Shown: piece by piece, positions 1 to 10,954 of the stretch
Layout: each line of letters starts with the position of its first letter
How positions within the stretch are numbered: position 1 is the stretch's first letter
Assembly: GCF_026210795.1 (NCBI RefSeq)
Contig: NC_089435.1
Coordinates: 3,596,001-3,660,000 of the forward strand
Direction of reading: 5' to 3'
Source: Rhizophagus irregularis
Lineage: Eukaryota; Glomeromycota; Glomeromycetes; Glomerales; Glomeraceae
Length of the DNA stretch: 64,000 nt
The notes under the pieces: generated by a model
What the model saw: only the letters and a program-made list of their open reading frames with translations
Database searches by the model: none
What the model was told of the DNA's origin: nothing
Program-made: the position numbers and the translations under genes

Positions 1-389
1 TACTTACATAAGTTTAAATTGTGTTATATAAATTTTCTTTTTGGAATTCTAGTTTAAAAATATCATGAATTAATCACTAATTTAACCAAAAGTAGAAATT
101 AGGCTGGATTATCTTGCCATACCATCCTTGCAGGTCATTTTGATCGGCAGTCTGCTTTTGTTTTTAGATTTGAACAAGTTGCAAGAGAGAGATCTTATTT
201 AATACAAAACTATAGTCCCCGGGCGAAAGCAATGGCGGTGTGAATGAAATCTCATTTTTAAGTAATAGCACGAGCATTTTCCCAATTTGGAATTATTAAT
301 TGTTTCCAAATTGGTAAATAGGCTTTACATTTAAAATCAAACGAGAAAAAAATAATATACAATAAATTTTTTCTGTTTTTTCTTTTAAA
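1..389. other. gene-free left edge
   Basis: AT-rich sequence. I see no ORF, RNA gene or repeat unit that I can support here. Confidence 0.5.
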
Positions 390-901
390 ATGGCATTAAC
401 CACCATTGAAAAAAACAGAAATGTCGTTAAACTTCTTTGGCAGCAAAAAAGCTGAAATGCAAGGGAAATTTCACAAAGAACAGGAGTTCCCTTACGCTCC
501 GGTGAACGGTACGTTAGTTCATTAAAAAAAAGTGTCAAAGTTATTAGGTTATCTGTCTGGTCGACCGTACCACTACAGCTGGTGAAACGAAGGCACAACT
601 TGAGGAAAAAAATCCAGAGCTTGAGGTTAGCGAACGTACCATTTGTCGTGAGCTTAAAAACCTTTGGTTTTGTATCCATTCGTTCCAGGAGGGTTTCTCT
701 TTTGACACAAAAAGCAGTAACACGATAGATACGAGTATCATTTGGTAAATGATAATAAAACTCAAATATAATATTATGAGGCGCAAGAGTCGTAGAATTA
801 ATATTATTAATGTGCAAGGTGTTTAAATTCGTATCAGATACACCAACATTGTTAATTAAAGTATGTTGATTATTTTCATTATTATTATTAAGAATTTGCA
901 T
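296..901 (-). CDS. hypothetical ORF, probably partly spurious
   Basis: A 201-codon minus-strand ORF starting at an ATG at 901. The first 30 residues are Asn-rich. Residues 45-75 (IIFEFYYHLPNDTRIYRVT) look protein-like, but I do not recognise the family. The C-terminal two thirds are simply the antisense of the Tc1-like remnant at 390-720, so only the N-terminal part, roughly 690-901, could be real coding sequence. It may be a first exon or a gene fragment into which the transposon inserted. Confidence 0.2.
   Translation of the reverse strand: MQILNNNNENNQHTLINNVGVSDTNLNTLHINNINSTTLAPHNIIFEFYYHLPNDTRIYRVTAFCVKRETLLERMDTKPKVFKLTTNGTFANLKLWIFFLKLCLRFTSCSGTVDQTDNLITLTLFFNELTYRSPERKGTPVLCEISLAFQLFCCQRSLTTFLFFSMVVNAILKEKTEKIYCILFFSRLILNVKPIYQFGNN
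390..720 (+). pseudogene. Tc1/mariner-type transposase, N-terminal HTH remnant
   Basis: Translating from the ATG at 390 gives a typical first helix-turn-helix of a Tc1-like transposase: NVVKLLWQQKS, then NAREISQRTGVPLRS, interrupted by an in-frame TGA after QQKS. About 200 bases on, in another frame, comes ETKAQLEEKNPELEVSERT followed by CRELKNLWF, which matches the second HTH of the same families. The catalytic DDE region is absent, so only the DNA-binding part remains, with at least one stop and two frame changes. In intact elements this domain binds the terminal inverted repeats; I see no such repeats flanking this fragment. It is a dead transposon piece lying antisense to a hypothetical ORF. 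Confidence 0.65.
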
Positions 902-1669
902 TTTTATGCTATTTTAATCCACTTCATAAACTTTATTTAAACTTTTCCTATAAAAATTTCTCCACTTTATGTATTATTGCTATGCCTAATAAAAATATCG
1001 GTCTACGAAAATTTACGTCCTATTGGGCTGAACGATATTATTAGACAGATTTTATTATATAAAATAAATATTATTTTCCATCTCTATTATTGAAAATATT
1101 TAAAATATTATTATTATTATTTTATATAATAAAGCATTAATACATCAAATTTTTCCATGATTTTCTGTAATTCAAAAAGTCGTGATTTTTTAATTTCTTT
1201 AACACAAAATTGATACAGCAGAAGAAGGTATTATTATTATTATTATTAAGAACATTTTTTTATTTATTATAATGTAAAATTTAATTTAGATTAGTTCAAA
1301 CATTTCATTATTTTATTACATTATAATGATTAAATATTTATTTAAATTAATTTTCTATTATAGTAATTATGATAGAATGTTCAAATTTTATTAAATCTTT
1401 TAATATCTTTAAATAAATCAATTTTTTATTATGATAATTATGATAGAAACTAAATTTTTGGTCAATTATAATTAAATTTTATAAATTTTTTATTTAAAAA
1501 AATCAACTAAAATTATATTTTAACATATTCCAAAAAAGTACTTTTTTAATGAAGAGAGGGCAAAGGAATTTGTAATTTGATCGTCATTAAACAATTAAAC
1601 AATCGCAAACTTTATTTTTTTTAAAAAAAAATTTTTTTTTTTGCTCTTCTTACTTTTCCAAATTTTAGT
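902..1669. other. AT-rich gene-free stretch
   Basis: Very AT-rich, with short TTA/ATT runs near 1100-1250 and A/T homopolymers at 1610-1645. No supported gene. Confidence 0.5.
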
Positions 1670-2107
1670 CAAAACTAATTTTGGATGATAATATCGAAGT
1701 TGGTGAAGATCCAAATGAATAATATTTTGCGCGTATATGATTATACCGCCGTTCTCCTTTAAGATTAAGGCGAACTTTGGCTTTCAATAAAAAGAATGAT
1801 AATCATGATGTCTTGTCTCACATAAAAATTGTCAAATATTTCACCAAAAACTTTTCAAATTTTTCCACAATATTAAAGTTATATACCAATTTTTTTTATT
1901 ATATTAAAATTTTTGTTATCTAGATATATTTATAGTGGAGTTATTTTATTAAATGAACAAGAAACTTCAGAGTTTTGGTCGTCGCTTCTTCAAGAACTAA
2001 TGGATTATTTGCAGCCATATTTAATTGTAAATAAATCTAAGTGGATGGAACAATATTTTGAACTTGGGGAGATTATTCCTGCTGATCTTCTGTACCAAAA
2101 TTTTTAG
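1670..2107 (+). pseudogene. BTB/POZ domain gene remnant
   Basis: Near 1690 the reading LDDNIEVGEDPNE matches the start of fungal BTB domains (D-x-I-E-V-G-E-D-P). Near 1830 NISPKTFQIF, then YIYSGVILLNEQETSEFWS from 1922, match the middle and end of the domain (NISPKIFQIILKYIYSG in family terms). The pieces lie in different frames with several stops, for example directly after DPNE. The order and spacing are right for a single BTB domain of about 120 residues. BTB proteins are usually adaptors for CUL3 ubiquitin ligases; this copy cannot encode one. The final open stretch, to 2107, ends LLYQNF. Confidence 0.6.
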
Positions 2108-2154
2108 GAACTGCGGAAGAGATATCAAATTTCTAGATTAAAACTATATACAAA

Positions 2155-2289
2155 ATGTCAGAAAAAATAGTTTTAACGTATGAAGAGCCCACAAACGAAT
2201 TTATAGAGCAGTTCTACGAACAGTTTATAGGGTTTGAAGATACGCTTTTGAAAAAAAATTATGAAGTAAGCACAACGCCAGAATCATAG
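2155..2289 (+). CDS. short ORF, 44 residues, unknown
   Basis: An ATG-started 44-codon ORF (MSEKIVLTYEEPTNEF at its start) just downstream of the BTB remnant. It is acidic, with no motif I recognise. It may be a downstream exon of the dead BTB gene or a chance ORF. Confidence 0.2.
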   Translation: MSEKIVLTYEEPTNEFIEQFYEQFIGFEDTLLKKNYEVSTTPES

Positions 2290-2862
2290 TTCCTTAACCG
2301 CTGCTTTACTGTACTCTGGGTTTTGAAATAAATTTTATAAATCCCTTAATTTTGGTCGGCCCATATATGTACGAAAATTCAAAGTTATATGTTGTATGAA
2401 AATATTTCGTATTAGTATAATTTTTTTGAGATTTTATATGTACAGTCAAGTTAGAAGGAAAATAAAGCACGACTTGAAATTGAAGACAAAAGCAAAAATA
2501 TTTATATTTTTTCACTAGTTTGCACACTAATGAAAAATTTATATCTAACTTGCTTCCCATAATACATTAAGTTTTCATAATGCTGAAGCAGCAGCCTTCT
2601 CAAAAACGGAACTATCCAAATTTTTATTTTTCCTTTGGTACAGCAACATCTTTAAGTTCTCCTACAGCTCTTGGAAGGGCATTACGCTTCTGGATAATTT
2701 ATTGAATAGTTTCTATATGTTCCTACTTGGTTTAAGTCTAATGAATTCACTGGCAAATCATTTATTTCATTTTAGCCGATTTTGGCTTCTTTTACTATAT
2801 ATTTTAATGTTTTTCTCTTATTTTGGAAACTCAATCATACAAATTATTGTATTACATCTTAA
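2290..2862. other. gene-free stretch
   Basis: AT-rich, with only short opposing ORFs of no recognisable content. Confidence 0.4.
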
Positions 2863-3107
2863 AGCTATTTGCAAAAATAACGGACTACCTAATTCGATTT
2901 TCGACTGCGTATGAAATTTTCATACGCAGCCATACGCAGTCATACACGCATAGTAAACTGCTAGAATTATGTGATATAACTGCGGATGACTGCATATGAA
3001 AAATTCAAAAAATGAGTTTGACGGTCCGCCATGCCGTCCATGCGTATGACTGCGTATGAAAATTTCATACGCAGTCGAAAAATGAATTAGGTGGTCCGCA
3101 AATAGCT
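2863..3107. mobile_element. MITE with long terminal inverted repeats (245 bp)
   Basis: The left end AGCTATTTGC (2863-2872) is repeated inverted at 3098-3107. Further in, both arms read CTAATTC, TTTCGACTGCGTATGAAA and TTTCATACGCAG. The left arm carries about nine extra bases (2873-2881). Arms of roughly 65 bp enclose a centre of about 110 bp with no ORF, as expected of a non-autonomous DNA transposon that folds into a hairpin. I could not fix the target-site duplication. Confidence 0.7.
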
Positions 3108-3663
3108 GTAAAAGGACAAATAAGTAGAAAGTTTCCAAAAAAATGGAAATAAATGGCATTGTGGCATAAGCAATCGGAATTACTTTCCGTACTATTGAAA
3201 TACAATGGCGTAAATGTACAGTCGTACTGTACTACTTTACTCATTACTTGATCTGCATCAAAGTAATGATTTGCAAATTTGTACTAGTACTTATTAGTAC
3301 TGAATGACCGAAGTCTCTACAGACTAACTTAATTTAGTTAAACTCAATCTTAGTTTTCTTTTAAAAAAAAAAAATTTTTTTTTGTAACTGTATCACAAAA
3401 TGGCTCTTAATGCTATATAATTGGCCGTTTCAACTTATTTAAATGTCCCCCCCCCCCCCCCTTAAATTTAAAGTACAATTTTCAGAAATTTTCCCAAATT
3501 TCAAAATTTTTTTTTGTTTTGTTTGTTTAATAAAAACACCCATCCCCCCCCTCAAACTTTTCTGAAAATCTGGACGTTAAACAAATAATCAAGTTGAAAA
3601 TACATTCAAATTTTTTTTATTATTATCAATTCTTTTCACAACATACATAAATTATTTATTAAA
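3108..3663. other. gene-free stretch with C-tracts
   Basis: Upstream of the kinase gene. It contains a run of about 14 C at 3447-3460 and another C-rich run near 3545, rare in this AT-rich DNA. No gene. Confidence 0.5.
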
Positions 3664-6041
3664 ATGGAACTTGTAAATACAAATGATGAAAATTCTTTTG
3701 ATCCAACACCAAGATTAAAGTCTAGTCCTGTACCTATTAAATTTATTTCTTTTAATGAAAAGGATATATATTGTATTTATTGTAGAGAAGAATATATTGA
3801 CACTTCTCTGTCATAAGCAAAGATACTGTAAAAAATGTTTATCACTTTATATCAGTTATATAACTGATGATAATATTTACTTAGACGTATATATCTGCAC
3901 AATAGACTTGGAATTTAATTTAAGTCGTAAAAGAGTATCACGAAATATTCAAGAATGCTATGAAAATAACTCAAGAATTTTATGTTTTAAACAAATAAAT
4001 GGATATATTAAAGATTTATATTTTAATATCAATGATTTCAAAATATACAATAAAGTGATTAAAAGCGAAAAATATTGTAAATTATGTGGAAAGTCATTTT
4101 ATCATGGAACAGATAGGTTGAATATGGAGCAAAATAAATTAAAATTATGTTCAGATTGTTATCTAATTTCTTCCGGATGGATAGTATCAACTTTGATTAA
4201 TAAGCAAATCTCAATTCTTTACTTACCATGGTGGCATAATGTTTATCAATGCAATGCCTGTTATTCAACATTGATATTTATATCAGATTGTCAAAAGTAT
4301 TGTGAAAATTGTTATATATTTTATACTGGATGCAGATATTGCTTAACAACAAATGTTATTTTTGGACCTACAGGTCAATCTCAATGTAGAAAATGTAAAA
4401 GAATATCACTTATCAGTGAATTTAGTGGTTTTGATGATTTTATTTATAGTAATATTATATATGATAATTTAAGTAAATTAAAGTTTACTGAATTTGCAAA
4501 ATCTCTAAAAATGATTGATAAATATTTCGAACCATTTATCATAGATCTCACCTTTGAAAAAAGATATGACAGAGAACAAATTAAGTGGATACCGTATTCT
4601 CAATTTACGAATATAAATGAAATAGCACGAGGAGGATTTGGTATTATATATAAGGCAATTTGGTCAAGTGAAAATGAATCTGTCATTTTAAAAAGATTCG
4701 AAAATTCTAAAAATATAGAAAAATATTTTTTAAATGAGGTAAAATATATTTCACATATCTTATTTAGTAATAAATTTTAATTGTTTTAAAAATTAATTTT
4801 ATTCTTATAATTTTATATTAGTTAAAATCATATCAACATTGTTCTAATAGCCGTATTATTGAAATTTATGGGTTTACAAAAGATCCCAAATTAAAAGATT
4901 ATATATTAATTATGAGATATGCATCAGACGGAGATTTACATAAATATTTACAAAAGAATTTTACAAGTATTACATGGAATAAACAAAAACTACATATCTT
5001 ATGGCAAATTTCAGAAGGGTATTTATGGTTATTACTTATATTCTTTAAATTTAGGTTATCTGTTATTAAATTTTATTTTTTTTTAATTTAGACTTGAGAC
5101 CATTCATAATAAAAAATTTATGCATCGAGACTTTCATAGTGGAAACATATTATTTGATTCAACAAATAATAATTATGATAAAAATTATCAATGGAAAATT
5201 GGAGATCTAGGATTATCACAAGCTGTAAATAATAAATCATCAAATCATGAAAACTATGGAGTAATACCTTATATTGCTCCAGAAATCTTTGAAGGATCAG
5301 AATTTTCTCAGGAATCTGATATTTATAGTTTTAGCATGATTATGTGGGAACTTACAACAGGTTGTAACCCTTTTTCTAATATTAAGCATGATGTTCAACT
5401 TATTTATAAAATCCTTGATGGATTACGACCAAAAATTACAGAAGATACACCAAAATGTTATGCTAATTTAATGAAAAAGTGTTGGCATCCTAATCCAAAA
5501 AAAAGACCTTCTATAAAAAAAATTCGTTTAACTTTCGGTGGTTGGGCATTTAAAGGTAAAAATGAAGCAAAATTTATTCAAGCTGAAACAAAAAGAATGG
5601 AACTAATAACATCAAAGACGATTGGTCCCGAATTTGCTGAGAAACATCACTCAGAAGCCATTTATACAAGTAGACTATTAAATTCTTTTATTTCTGAGTA
5701 TTCATCCATCAATTTATCTTTATCATCAACGATCTCAATTAGCAATAGTAAACAAGGTATTAATTACTAATAAAATTTAATTATAATTTGAAATATTATA
5801 TAATTATTAATAAAATAAATCATATTCTTTAGGTTATGATCATAATTATATTTCAACAGAACAAGATTTTGATATAGATATTGAAAGGTATTTAAGAATT
5901 ATATGGATATCAAAAAATGTGTTTATTACAATTACAATTACAATTGATACTAATTATATGAATCTATCAATTTTGTTATTTAGTAGTTTACTATCACAAA
6001 ATTTAAGTTTATCAATTCAAAATTCTTTATCCATTCACTAA
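3664..6041 (+). CDS. Cys-rich TKL-type protein kinase, four exons, frameshifted 5' end
   Basis: Proposed exons are 3755-4738, 4822-5018, 5092-5756 and 5833-6041, all with GT/AG borders and matching phases, giving 684 residues. Exon 4 could contain another intron (GT near 5890, AG near 5982) without changing frame. The N-terminal 250 residues carry at least six CxxC pairs (YCKKC, YCKLC, LCSDC, QCNAC, YCENC, QCRKC), probably zinc ribbons. The kinase domain follows: glycine loop GGFGIIY at about residue 293, ATP lysine in VILK (313), HRD at 405-407 with N412, DLG (432-434) in place of DFG, and APE at 456-458. The divergent paralogue at 32.95 kb starts at the position equivalent to the ATG at 3664 (MELVNTNDENSFDPTP), but that frame hits TAA at 3814 while the CxxC frame continues. 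So the gene is either frameshifted or now starts at 3755. It should act in cytosolic signalling; the substrate is unknown. Confidence 0.75.
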
Positions 6042-7437
6042 AAAAATGAAATATTAGAAATCTATGACGTTATTTTTTTTACTTTAAAATATATTATTAA
6101 TTTTTAAAATATTTAATCGAGTTTGTTGTTTATTTATAATCTATCTTTAACTATTATATTGTGTATATTAATTAGTATTTTAATAAATTTGACTAATTTT
6201 ATATTTAACTCTAAGTTGCAAATGAGTGCCTATATACTTACTGTATATGTAATATTTTATTTATTCGATTAAATATAAATCTATAAATAAATGTAAGCTT
6301 TGTATCCCTAATTTTTTATGATTTTTTTTTTCTGAGATAATCAAATTCAAAAGATTATATATTGATAAAATATGAAAATTTTTATTATAACAAATAAACG
6401 TTAAACATGGCAGGTTTTTGGATGATATTATTGTTGCGACGTAGCATCACGCTAAACTCAAATCTTCCGATTCTAAAGAAAAACACGAAAAAAAATTAAA
6501 AATTAAAAAAAAAATAAATAAAAAAATCTGGTCTTAAAAAACTGGAATAAAATATTATAATAAAAAGGAAAAGAAGAAAATATGGACGCCTGAACAGATC
6601 AGAACGAACGAAACGTTAACGTTAACATTAACGTTAACAATAAACAAAGTTTTCAAGTGGTTTCCTTTTAAAAATGGCTACAGTATATAAACTCGTTAAT
6701 GATTCATTTATTCTTATTATGAGTTTTAGAGAGTGAATATTCGTTTTTTTAAGTATATTTTTTTTTACCTTTATAATCTAACAAAAATCTTTATTTTTAC
6801 ATATTATATTTGTTAAATCGATAATAAATTTATTTATAATAAACTATATAAACAAAATTTATATCATTTTATTATATTGATTTTAAAATTTATTAAGTTT
6901 TTGATCTTTTTTTTGTTGTTTTGATTAGTAGCAAATCACGAGATCACACTTAGTTCCAAAATCGGTGATAATAGCAATGTAAGAAAATTTAAGCGTAAAC
7001 AAAAATTCAATTTTTTAATCTAAAATCATTTACATCAATCTTAAACATTTTAATAACTAGAAAAAGAGGAAAAAAAAAATTTCTGGTTTTGAAAAAAAAA
7101 AATAATAATCGGCAACACGATATACTGCGGCTGATCGCACCATCTCATAACGAAAAAAAAAATCTGATCAAGCTGAAACTGGATTAGCCACAAAAATCTT
7201 CACGAGCCAACCAACTGGAATAGATCAGACGCAGATATATCGTTATTTAGGCCATCTATTAGTCATGACCATGAAAAAATTACTCATATTGTCAAACAAT
7301 TGTATTGTCAAAACAATTGCATTATGCAAGATACTATGCTCCCAAAAAGTATTTATATACACTCAATACGGGCAATACCTCTCTTTTTTTTCATCATCTT
7401 TTTTTTTCGTCAACTAATAATATTATATATATACAAT
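6042..7437. other. gene-free stretch
   Basis: AT-rich DNA with A-runs. It includes four near-tandem GTTAAC palindromic hexamers at 6613-6638. No ORF of substance. Confidence 0.45.
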
Positions 7438-8330
7438 ATATCTATCTTCTCTCTGCCTAGGCTTCTCTTTATTAGGTCTTCTATCTCTTAGGCATTTTTA
7501 TTTACGTCTTCCTTTAGAGTGTGGGAGTGTAGGTTGGGTTTGTATGTGGTGTTTTTATCATATATTTTTTTCATTTATTTTTTAGGTCTATCTTCTCTCT
7601 GTCTAGGTCTTCTCTATTAGGTCTTCTTTTAGACCCCTTTTTTTTTCATTTCGTCGTCTTTTTTTTCATCTCTGTCTAGGTCTTCTCTTCATTAGGTCTT
7701 CTTTCTTTATGTCCTCCTTTAAGTAAGTGGGTAGTGTGGGTTAGGCTTGGGAGTTATGTGGTTGGTGTGGGATGGGAGTGTGAGCGTGTGGGTTGGGAGT
7801 GCGGGTGGGAGTGTGGGAGTGTGGGCGTGTGGCTTGGGAGTGCGGGTGGGAGTGTGGGAGTGTGGGCGTGTGGGCGTGTGGGTTGGGAGTGTGGGAGTGT
7901 GGGATGGGAGTGTGGGAAGTGTGGGAGTGTGGGTTGGGAGGAGTGCGGGTTGGGAGTGTGGAAGTGTGGGAGTGTGGGTTGGGAGTGCGGGTGGGTGTGG
8001 AAGTGCGGGTTGGGAGTGTGAGTGTGGGTTTGTGTGTGGGTTTGTGTATGTGGTGTTTCATTTATTATTTTTTTCGTCATCCTTTTTTTAGGTTTATCTT
8101 CTTTCTGTCCAGGACTTCTCTTTACTAGATATTCTTTTAGGCCCTTTTTCTTTACGTCTCTCTTTAGGTATGTGGGTTGGGAGTGTGGGAGTGTGGGAGT
8201 GTGTGTGTGGTATTTTAACTTATTTTTTTTCCTCTTTTTTTTTAGGTCTATCTTCTCTGTCTAGATCTTCTCTTTATTAGTCCTTTTCTTTTAGGCCCCT
8301 TTCTTTACGTCTTATTACCGATCCACAAGA
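7438..8330 (+). repeat. higher-order tandem repeat with G-rich minisatellite
   Basis: A block reading roughly TCTATCTTCTCTCTGTCTAG, then GTCTTCTCTTTATTAGG and CCCTTTCTTTACGTC, recurs at 7441, 7588, 8093 and 8247, with a partial copy near 7665. The blocks are followed by G-rich tracts. The main tract, 7726-8050, consists of repeated GTGGGAGT, GTGGGTTGGGAGT and GCGGGTGGGAGT words on the plus strand; a short one sits at 8166-8212. Open frames on both strands here follow from the lack of stop codons in the repeat and are not genes. One reversed copy of the pyrimidine block occurs at 60.6 kb. Confidence 0.85.
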
Positions 8331-8689
8331 TAAGTATAAATATTTTTTCTTTCTTTAACATAAACTCCGACGGTATTTTTTAGTTTATAAGCACATATAC
8401 TGTAATTAATTTTACTATTTTATCATTTTTTTTTTTTGCTTTACCGACATAAGAATTTAATGTTTAAATATTTGATTTTATGAATTTTGAAAAGTAACAT
8501 GTTTTAATACTTTTAAATTTTTAATTGAACATCAAATTTTGTAATTACTATTTATTAATCGTTTCGTTAATACTTATAAAAATTTGAATGAGTGATTTTT
8601 TGGATGGAGTAGGGACTTTGAAAATCTTTTGGCAAAATGTTTTCACTAAAAAAAAATCACGAATTAATAACATTGTATAACTTGCTTTA
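8331..8689. other. gene-free stretch
   Basis: AT-rich DNA upstream of the kinase debris. Nothing supported. Confidence 0.4.
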
Positions 8690-8870
8690 TATAATCATGA
8701 TTAGCACTAGTGGTAGAAGTTTTAAGTTTGTACTAAATGTGAAGAATATTTTATCTATAAAAATTATGGGATGGTGTAAACTATGTAAAATAAATTGGTT
8801 AAAAGATATTCCACCAACTGAACCAGTGAAATAAACAAATTGATAAATTTAATTTAAGAAATACGTATTA

Positions 8871-8957
8871 GTTATTTACTAATCTAGTAGTATATAAATG
8901 GGTTATCATCCGAAGGATGATGGCCCATTTATATACTAAACTAGATCAGTAAATAAC
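8871..8957. mobile_element. near-perfect 87-bp palindrome (hairpin MITE)
   Basis: GTTATTTACT at 8871 is mirrored by AGTAAATAAC ending at 8957. Inside, TATATAAATGGG and TTATCATCC face GGATGATGG and CCCATTTATATA across a three-base centre (GAA). It lies within kinase debris. Confidence 0.75.
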
Positions 8958-8977
8958 TTTTTTATCATCCTAGATAT

Positions 8978-9032
8978 ACTAATTGGTCCGCCAGTTTATA
9001 ACTGGCGGAAAAAATCCTAAATACCAATTAGT
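8978..9032. repeat. second inverted repeat beside the palindrome
   Basis: ACTAATTGG at 8978 is matched inverted by CCAATTAGT at about 9024-9032. Inside it TCCGCCAGTT faces AACTGGCGGA. It is probably part of the same MITE family or of a composite element with 8871-8957, since TATCATCCTAGATATAC links them. Confidence 0.55.
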
Positions 9033-9748
9033 AGCCAGGTGATAAAATTAATTATACAACGTTTGGAATATAATTATACAAGAAATTCAGTAAATAGAGA
9101 AGTTATTTTATTACATCTAATTACACAAAATATTACTAATGTATTTCTGAAGTCTGAAAAAGATATGTAAGTCTTCTATAAATTTAATTTTAAATATTTT
9201 CTATAATATTGATTATATTATAGTCTTTGATTTAAATCAATTTTTAAAATTGTTTGTGATAGATATGTTAATAAATATAATGCAGAATATAAATGATGTA
9301 AAAAAGTTATTTGAATGAAATTTTACAAACTGGACAAACAAATTGATAGATTAACAGATTAATTTAAGTAATGCAATTAAAAATTTGATCATAAAGATAT
9401 ACAATTAAATGAATCAATAGCTTTAAAATGTTTATAATTCTCAGAATATTTCCAGTAATTTTTTAAATGAGGTATGTAAATATTTTTGAACTCTTTTCTT
9501 AAATATTATAATTAACTAGTTTCTTTCTTTAGGTTAAAACATATTCAATTGATAATTATAAAAATATATGGTATAAGGACTCTGAGCAATATATATATAA
9601 CGATAAGGTGTCAAAAATTTTATAATAGCTCTACGCAAGGTTTTTATTAAGATAAATAAGCAAATTCAACGTGTGGCTTCACGAATTTCCAAAAAATAAG
9701 CAATCAATAGAGGAAAATTTAAATAAGCAGATGCAACGATAAAGATAG

Positions 9749-9982
9749 TAGGCCAGTTCATTTCTGATCGTTCGGGTTGTTGACAATCCGAACATATGAT
9801 CAAAATCAAAATTGAGTACACTGTTCAAAATAACCAATCAGCCCATTTGTTTTTGTTGTGCTTTGCCTATTTTAAAATACGATCAGGGTCACTGATCGAG
9901 TTACACAATCCTGTATTCCTGTTAGCCAATAATATCTACTTGAAACCCATCAAAAATCCGAACGATCAAAATTGAACTGGCC
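9749..9982. mobile_element. MITE, about 234 bp, GGCCAGTTCA termini
   Basis: GGCCAGTTCA then TGATCGTTCGG on the left (9751-9775) is repeated inverted as CCGAACGATCA and TGAACTGGCC on the right (9957-9981). There is no ORF inside. Its right arm has been read into the end of a minus-strand ORF (9922-10380). The target duplication was not identified. Confidence 0.6.
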
Positions 9983-10380
9983 CAGTGTATATCAGAGAGC
10001 ATAACTCGCGTTGCAATACATATTCTTGTATATAATGTCTCTATAGTGGGAGAAATGGTGTTATTTCGATTTTTCTCAACATATTCTCTGAATATTTGTC
10101 GTAAGCGCGACCTCAATCTTACTCTAAAGGCGCAAGTAACAAGAAACAGAGTACAATATATGTTCGCGTTTTTATAATCATCTAAGTACTTTGCAAGGCC
10201 TATCCAAGAGACACACAGTTCGATGCCAAACCCCTGCAAGCTCATCACAAATTGTAATGATTTAATATTCCAATCTAATTTATTAAAATTATTTTCTAAA
10301 TTATTTCTCAATATACCATCATCTGCATATTCAAGAATAAGCAAGTAGCCTAAATCTATATTTTGTTCTTTGTGTGACAA
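9922..10380 (-). pseudogene. kinase fragment plus unrelated sequence
   Basis: A 152-codon minus-strand ORF. Residues 11-45 (GYLLILEYADDGILRNNL, then NFNKLDWN) are clearly the hinge and alphaD part of a kinase of the same family as the two kinase genes here; compare ILVIQQMNMDLREYLQKN in the 37.9-kb gene. The rest has no glycine loop, HRD or APE, and the last 20 residues come from the MITE at 9749-9982. A chimeric ORF of no likely function, on the strand opposite to the kinase debris at 8.7-9.6 kb. Confidence 0.45.
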
Positions 10381-10840
10381 TATTATAGTCGATTAATTGA
10401 TCTATTCGATCAATGATGATTATACAAGAACCCTAAGTGGCTAAGTCTTATAAGTTCTTGAAAAAGAAATTTCACTAAAAAAAAAAGTAATTCGAATAAA
10501 TGCATATTGATTATTTACATGAACTATAATTTGTAATTCGGTTATTATAAGAACTAATTTAAACAGGAATATAAACGAAATATTTTCTTTCATTCTTTTT
10601 AACCTCAAGTTTATCTTTGCAGTAATTTCTAATTCTTCTTTTTAATTTTAACCTAACGCTAACGTTTTCCGAATTTAATTTCAACAAATTTTGGAATGGT
10701 TTAAAGGTTCGAAGCAATAATTCACTATAACATCTTAAAGTTAATCATCTTCTCTTGATTCTTTTTAAGAATGATTGATCGACATCGATTCGAATCCAAA
10801 AAAAAAATTAGTGCAAGTTACACAACGCATGGCGTTAATG
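10381..10840. other. upstream region of F-box gene 1
   Basis: AT-rich, no gene. Confidence 0.4.
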
Positions 10841-10862
10841 TACATCCGAAAAAATTTCGCAT
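10841..10862 (+). promoter_or_regulatory. shared upstream motif of the F-box genes (copy 1)
   Basis: ACATCCGAAAAAATTTCGCA lies about 100 bases before the ATG at 10955. The same block occurs before the other two F-box genes. A TATA-like ATATAAATAAA follows near 10890. Inferred promoter element or transcript leader. Confidence 0.45.
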
Positions 10863-10954
10863 ATTTATTACACAACGAGTCAATGAGTGAATATAAATAA
10901 ATCTTCATTCTTTATTTTAACGCCATAATTTTTCTTTGAAACAACGAGGAAAAA

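Larger units (their letters stand above)
8690..9635 (+). pseudogene. decayed kinase gene (N-terminal region)
   Basis: Scattered fragments keep the order of kinase genes of this family. GWCKLCKINWLK, at about 8770, resembles the WCxxC zinc-ribbon end. NFTNWTNK, at about 9320, resembles the NFxNWTSGN linker. YNSQNISSNFLNE, at about 9440-9468, is followed by GTATGT, and VKTYSIDNYKNIW begins after a TTTAG near 9535; this is the same FLNE-GT...AG-VK intron position as in the gene at 3.7 kb. The pieces are separated by stops, frame changes and two palindromic elements at 8871-9032. Beyond YIYNDKVSKIL there is no catalytic domain on this strand. Confidence 0.5.

Noticed and set aside
7734-8128. Several overlapping ORFs of 95-114 codons on both strands
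   Set aside because: They are translations of the G-rich minisatellite; every frame is open because the repeat lacks stop codons.
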